From CAZDHT01 sp964505325 (GTDB lineage: Bacteria; Planctomycetota; PUPC01): 8,415 nt of DNA. The notes under the pieces are model-generated. The model was not told the DNA's origin, searched no databases, and saw only the letters and a list, made by a program, of their open reading frames with translations. Both the position numbers and the translations under genes were made by a program. The stretch spans positions 1 through 8,415 of the forward strand of contig CAZDHT010000242.1 in assembly GCA_964505325.1 (NCBI GenBank), written 5' to 3'. Positions 6,094 to 8,415 of this stretch are shown here, piece after piece (position 1 is the stretch's first letter; the number at the start of each line of letters is the position of its first letter).

Positions 6094-6531
6094 TCAGTCG
6101 ATGAATCCGGCTGAGCGCAAGGCGCTCGCAACGCGCTTCAAGTCGAAGTCAGCCCCGGTCGCCCGTTTCTTGTCGTCTACCGGCTCGGCGAATTCGGGGT
6201 ATGCATCTCTCACGGCCTTCGTCCGTCGCCAGCGAAGCAGTGTTCGGCGGTCGGTCTGAAGCAGCCCGGCGATGGTCGTTATCGTGGCAACCGGGATCTT
6301 CTTCGCTTTTTGCATCAGTTCGGCGTACTTCCCGCGATACCGCGCCTGGACGGCAACGGTGTTCGCGGTCGTGTCAGGCAGCACGTCCGCTTCCGCCACC
6401 GCGTCGGCAACGGCGACCGTGTCTTCTGACTTGGCAACACCCCGCTTCACCGCCAAACGGACGAACGCGGCTTCGCCGGCGCGTACGGCGTCTTGCTGGC
6501 CGGCAGGCAGGTCGTACCGGGCCACACCCAT
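6094..6531 (-). CDS. hypothetical protein, 145-aa ORF; probably the C-terminal half of a frameshifted gene
   Basis: Family not recognised. Residues about 80-106 (PVATITTIAGLLQTDRRTLLRWRR) look like a helix-turn-helix. The N-terminal half is Ala/Val-rich. The ATG at 6531 has no Shine-Dalgarno, and its frame stays open and coding-like upstream for at least 24 more codons (LIQELYAREPWRYYAGPTDF and FWPQC, with mostly G/C third positions). ATG 6531 is therefore probably an internal methionine. The upstream ORF ends at 6600 in a neighbouring frame. One missing base between about 6645 and 6603 would join the two into a protein of about 314 aa. The DNA-binding role is only suggested by the HTH-like stretch. 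Confidence 0.6.
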   Translation of the reverse strand: MGVARYDLPAGQQDAVRAGEAAFVRLAVKRGVAKSEDTVAVADAVAEADVLPDTTANTVAVQARYRGKYAELMQKAKKIPVATITTIAGLLQTDRRTLLRWRRTKAVRDAYPEFAEPVDDKKRATGADFDLKRVASALRSAGFID

Positions 6532-6599
6532 GCATTGCGGCCAGAAGTCAGTCGGCCCGGCGTAGTAGCGCCACGGCTCGCGGGCATACAGTTCTTGAA

Positions 6600-7037
6600 T
6601 CAGATTGCCGCACTCAAAGAGCGCGTGCGGTCCAGCCCACGTTTTTCGGCTTCGGCCATGAGCAAACTTGTTGCCGCCTGGTGAGCGGCGTTCAAGGCGT
6701 AGTAGGCCCGCCAGGACGCATCCGATATGCTCAGGTTCACCCGGTCGGGTATCCGGCCGTGCACCTTCACGTTGCGGCCAATCAGTTCAAGCAGGAACGG
6801 ATAGCCCACCCACAACGCGAACGCCGCTGTCTGACGCGATTTTCTCTCTGGATTGCGCCTCAGGAGGGCCGCTGTCTTCTCAAGCCAAAGGCGCGCTTTC
6901 TCGGCCTGCTCGGCAAAGACATCGCCCGCGCCCTTTGCCCCGGCGGCCGGCACAGGACCGGACCCGCGGGGTCTTCCGGTCTCGGTACCGACCTTCGTCG
7001 CCGGTGCATTCTTCTTGCCTCGCTCGCCCTTGCTCAT
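6600..7037 (-). CDS. hypothetical protein, 145-aa ORF; probably the N-terminal half of a frameshifted gene
   Basis: Family not recognised. It starts with a basic, Gly/Pro/Ala-rich and probably disordered tail (1-40). Helical sequence follows (EQAEKARLWLEKTAALLRRN, AFALWVGYPFLLELIGRN, ASWRAYYALNAAHQAATSLL). There is no signal peptide or clear membrane segment. The ORF ends abruptly at SLSAAI while the adjacent frame carries coding-like sequence on to 6094, so the end seen here is probably a frameshift product. The ATG at 7037 lacks a good Shine-Dalgarno (AGGGCGG lies too far, about 15 nt upstream). A 284-bp intergenic region lies upstream, so this is likely the first gene of its transcript. 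Confidence 0.65.
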   Translation of the reverse strand: MSKGERGKKNAPATKVGTETGRPRGSGPVPAAGAKGAGDVFAEQAEKARLWLEKTAALLRRNPERKSRQTAAFALWVGYPFLLELIGRNVKVHGRIPDRVNLSISDASWRAYYALNAAHQAATSLLMAEAEKRGLDRTRSLSAAI

Positions 7038-7321
7038 TGTTCGAGTTATCCGCCCTGTCTTCCGGTCGCGTCGAGTACCGTCTTGCGTGGGATTCTACTA
7101 CGTCGAGTTCGAGAATGCTACGGTCCGTCGCGGCCCGTGTTCGCCCACGGGCTATCCCTCCGCGCCAAGGCGTACACGCGCGGCCAAAGAAGGGGAAGGA
7201 ACGCGACACGGGCCAACACGGGCGGCCGGGCCGCGTCCGTCTGCTGTGAGTCGGCATCAGACACAAGTGACCCCGCCTCGGCCGAGCCGAGGCGGGTGTA
7301 GGACGGGATGTGGTGGTGCGG
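7038..7321. promoter_or_regulatory. 284-bp intergenic region with repeated CACGGGC and TCGAGT motifs
   Basis: No gene is seen. It should hold the promoter for the leftward gene at 7037. A TAGAAT hexamer lies on the minus strand near 7090-7095, but its -35 partner is poor. CACGGGC occurs four times (minus strand 7133-7139; plus strand 7146-7152, 7207-7213 and 7217-7223). The first two copies form a hairpin with a 6-nt loop, and the last two lie 10 bp apart. TCGAGT occurs at 7041, 7071 and 7103, spaced 30 and 32 bp. Such spaced motifs could be operator sites. The right end holds the terminator hairpin at 7272-7296. Confidence 0.5.
7272..7296 (-). terminator. strong hairpin, likely terminator of the right-hand operon
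   Basis: An 11-bp perfect GC-rich stem (7272-7282 with 7286-7296) closes a 3-nt loop. It begins 25 bp past the TAG of the zinc-ribbon/HARE-HTH gene. The trailing sequence on the minus strand is only mildly T-containing (GTCACTTGTGTC), so the U-tract is weak. Its position at the end of a compact operon makes termination the best reading. Confidence 0.7.
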
Positions 7322-7828
7322 CTACTTCGCGACCGTGAACTTGCCCCGCTCGGCCTTACGGAACCGCGAGGCGTCACCCTTCTTGGCGATTTCGCGGATG
7401 ATGGCCGCGTAGATCGTCGCGGGCGGCGTCTTGCCCGCGGTCTCCCACAGGCCCTTGGCCAGCATGCGTTCGACCGTCGTCTTGGCGTCGAGCGGCTCGC
7501 CCGCGTCGGCCAGCACCTGCGCCGCGGCGTCCAGGCCGCTGAGCTTGCCATCGGTGCGCTTGCGGCTGCGCTTTTCCGGCTCGCCCGGCACCACCACCGG
7601 CGGCTCGCTGATGGTCGTGGCCGCGTCCATCTCCAGGCACCCGTGCGGGGTTTCCTTGATGCGCACCACGCGGCCGCCGCGGGCGATCAGGCCCTGCCCG
7701 CACTCGCACCGGCCCTTGTGGTTGGGCAGTTCCACCACGCGCCCGCAGGCGCGGCAGATGCCGCGCACCTTCTCAGTCTTCTTCGACACCTTCTTCACGC
7801 CGTTTTTCTGTCCCTGCTTCTTGGCCAT
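7322..7828 (-). CDS. zinc-ribbon plus HARE-HTH domain protein, 168 aa
   Basis: The lysine-rich N-terminus (1-21) is followed by a zinc ribbon with C25-x2-C28 and C41-x-C43. A Pro/Lys/Arg-rich linker (about 70-97) follows. The C-terminal domain (about 97-167) has the HARE-HTH pattern: LDAAAQVLADAGEPLDAKTTVERMLAKGLW, with TPPATIYAAIIREI and a basic end GKFTVAK. HARE-HTH is a winged-helix domain found in RNA polymerase delta, in some restriction endonucleases and in eukaryotic chromatin proteins, and was proposed to sense DNA modification or structure. This protein is probably DNA-binding; its target is unknown. ATG 7828 has AAGGAG 8 nt upstream. It is the last gene of the operon, 18 bp after the previous stop. 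Confidence 0.85.
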   Translation of the reverse strand: MAKKQGQKNGVKKVSKKTEKVRGICRACGRVVELPNHKGRCECGQGLIARGGRVVRIKETPHGCLEMDAATTISEPPVVVPGEPEKRSRKRTDGKLSGLDAAAQVLADAGEPLDAKTTVERMLAKGLWETAGKTPPATIYAAIIREIAKKGDASRFRKAERGKFTVAK

Positions 7829-7846
7829 TTTCTGGTCTCCTTTGAT

Positions 7847-8032
7847 TCAGTCGTCCTCGTCGATCTCAAACACCTCGTACCAGCACTTCTGGCACAACGG
7901 CACCGCCAGGTCGCCGAGGTCCGTCCGCGTCACCTCGATGGCGCACTCGCGGCAGACCGGCCGCCCGCAGTTGTCACACGGGCGCAGGCCCCCGTCCGCC
8001 ACCACAGCCTCGCATCCCTGGCACTTCGCCAT
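7847..8032 (-). CDS. eight-cysteine zinc-binding protein, 61 aa
   Basis: Four CxxC pairs fill most of the protein: C4/C7, C19/C22, C27/C30 and C47/C50 (CQGC, CDNC, CREC, CQKC). This would bind two zinc ions, either as a cross-brace (RING/FYVE/B-box-like) or as two ribbons. The C-terminus is acidic (FEIDEDD). The ATG at 8032 is chosen because AAGGAGG lies 7 nt upstream; a GTG one codon earlier is less well spaced. It is spaced 18 bp from both neighbours, so it is clearly in the operon. It may mediate protein-protein or nucleic-acid contacts; no catalytic residues are visible. Confidence 0.82.
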   Translation of the reverse strand: MAKCQGCEAVVADGGLRPCDNCGRPVCRECAIEVTRTDLGDLAVPLCQKCWYEVFEIDEDD

Positions 8033-8050
8033 CACCGAACCTCCTTCCTG

Positions 8051-8308
8051 TTACTCCGCCATGTCCACGATGTACCGGAGCAGCGCACCCAGGTCACTCT
8101 CGGCGACGGCGATGGCCCGGCCGTCCGACGCCGACGCCAGGACCGGATCCACCGAGTTGAGGACCGCCAGCGCCGCGGTGCGGACCGCCACATCGCGCTT
8201 GTCCGGCCGGCCCGATTCCCAGGCGGGGAAGACCACCTTCCCGTCGCCCTCCCACATCGCGTCCGCCACCTTGCGGACCGCATCGATGTCCGATTCGTTC
8301 CAACCCAT
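8051..8308 (-). CDS. hypothetical protein, 85 aa
   Basis: Not recognised. It is a soluble, mainly helical protein with two tryptophans near the N-terminus, a central segment GKVVFPAWESGRPDKRDVA, and helices AALAVLNSVDPVLAS and LGALLRYIVDMAE. No cysteines, signal peptide or membrane segment are seen. ATG 8308 is chosen because GGAGG lies 8 nt upstream; the GTG at 8317 overlaps that site. It follows the partial gene by 27 bp and precedes the eight-cysteine gene by 18 bp, so it belongs to the same operon. Confidence 0.78.
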   Translation of the reverse strand: MGWNESDIDAVRKVADAMWEGDGKVVFPAWESGRPDKRDVAVRTAALAVLNSVDPVLASASDGRAIAVAESDLGALLRYIVDMAE

Positions 8309-8335
8309 GCGGTTCACCTCCTTCCCTTGTTCGAG

Positions 8336-8415
8336 CTACAAGCCCAGTTCGTCGCAGGTCGCGTCGTACTCCTCGACGCCGAGCAGGTCGACGAGGAACG
8401 AGCGGAACCATTCCG
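8336..8415 (-). CDS. C-terminal end of a gene cut by the window edge
   Basis: Only the last 25 codons and a TAG stop (8336-8338) are present: EWFRSFLVDLLGVEEYDATC followed by DELGL. The third positions are mostly G/C, the frame has no interruption, and the stop is followed at normal operon distance by the Shine-Dalgarno of the next gene. This makes it real coding sequence. It is too short to assign a function. Confidence 0.7.
   Translation of the reverse strand, partial: EWFRSFLVDLLGVEEYDATCDELGL

Noticed and set aside
6201..7301. 366-codon plus-strand ORF opposite the two 145-aa ORFs
   Set aside because: The protein is Arg/Ser/Pro-rich with no recognisable domain. The opposite strand has the better third-position pattern, and the frame also runs through the terminator hairpin.
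1..8415. CRISPR array, defence or toxin-antitoxin system
   Set aside because: No regular spacer-repeat pattern, nuclease motif or recognisable toxin/antitoxin pair was found in any frame.

Overview
This GC-rich window looks like one end of an integrated mobile element from a bacterium. All protein genes run leftwards on the minus strand; the only plus-strand gene is a partial tRNA at the left edge. High GC, GC-rich third codon positions, good Shine-Dalgarno sites, a HARE-HTH protein and several zinc-ribbon proteins fit a planctomycete-like host, but that is a low-confidence guess. Ten Ns at 5356-5365 mark a scaffold gap, so this is draft or metagenome sequence.

Left edge (1-1862): the 3' 58 nt of an initiator tRNA-fMet, and facing it a large serine recombinase whose last 14 codons and stop codon are the antisense of the tRNA. 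This marks the tRNA 3' end as the element's attachment site. Next (1914-2602) come a small hypothetical protein and a winged-helix regulator joined by a TGATG overlap.

Replication block (2603-5331): a 326-bp non-coding stretch carries a perfect 24-bp inverted repeat. Each arm is itself a near-palindrome built from 10-bp repeats, and the 68-bp spacer holds an alternating GC tract. It lies 16 bp downstream of a P4/D5-type primase-helicase gene, which is interrupted by an in-frame amber codon 106 codons before its natural end.

Middle (5368-7037): a small zinc-binding-like protein, a three-hairpin intergenic segment, a 60-aa excisionase-like HTH protein, and two ORFs that are probably one roughly 314-aa gene split by a frameshift.

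Right (7038-8415): a repeat-rich intergenic region and a strong terminator hairpin separate the left block from a tightly spaced operon: a cut-off gene, an 85-aa protein, a 61-aa eight-cysteine zinc protein, and a zinc-ribbon/HARE-HTH protein.

Integrase, excisionase-like protein, primase-helicase and a possible origin form a plausible integrate/excise/replicate core, as in phage satellites or integrative plasmids. No capsid, conjugation, defence or resistance gene is visible. The amber codon and the frameshift suggest a decaying element or uncorrected sequence errors.
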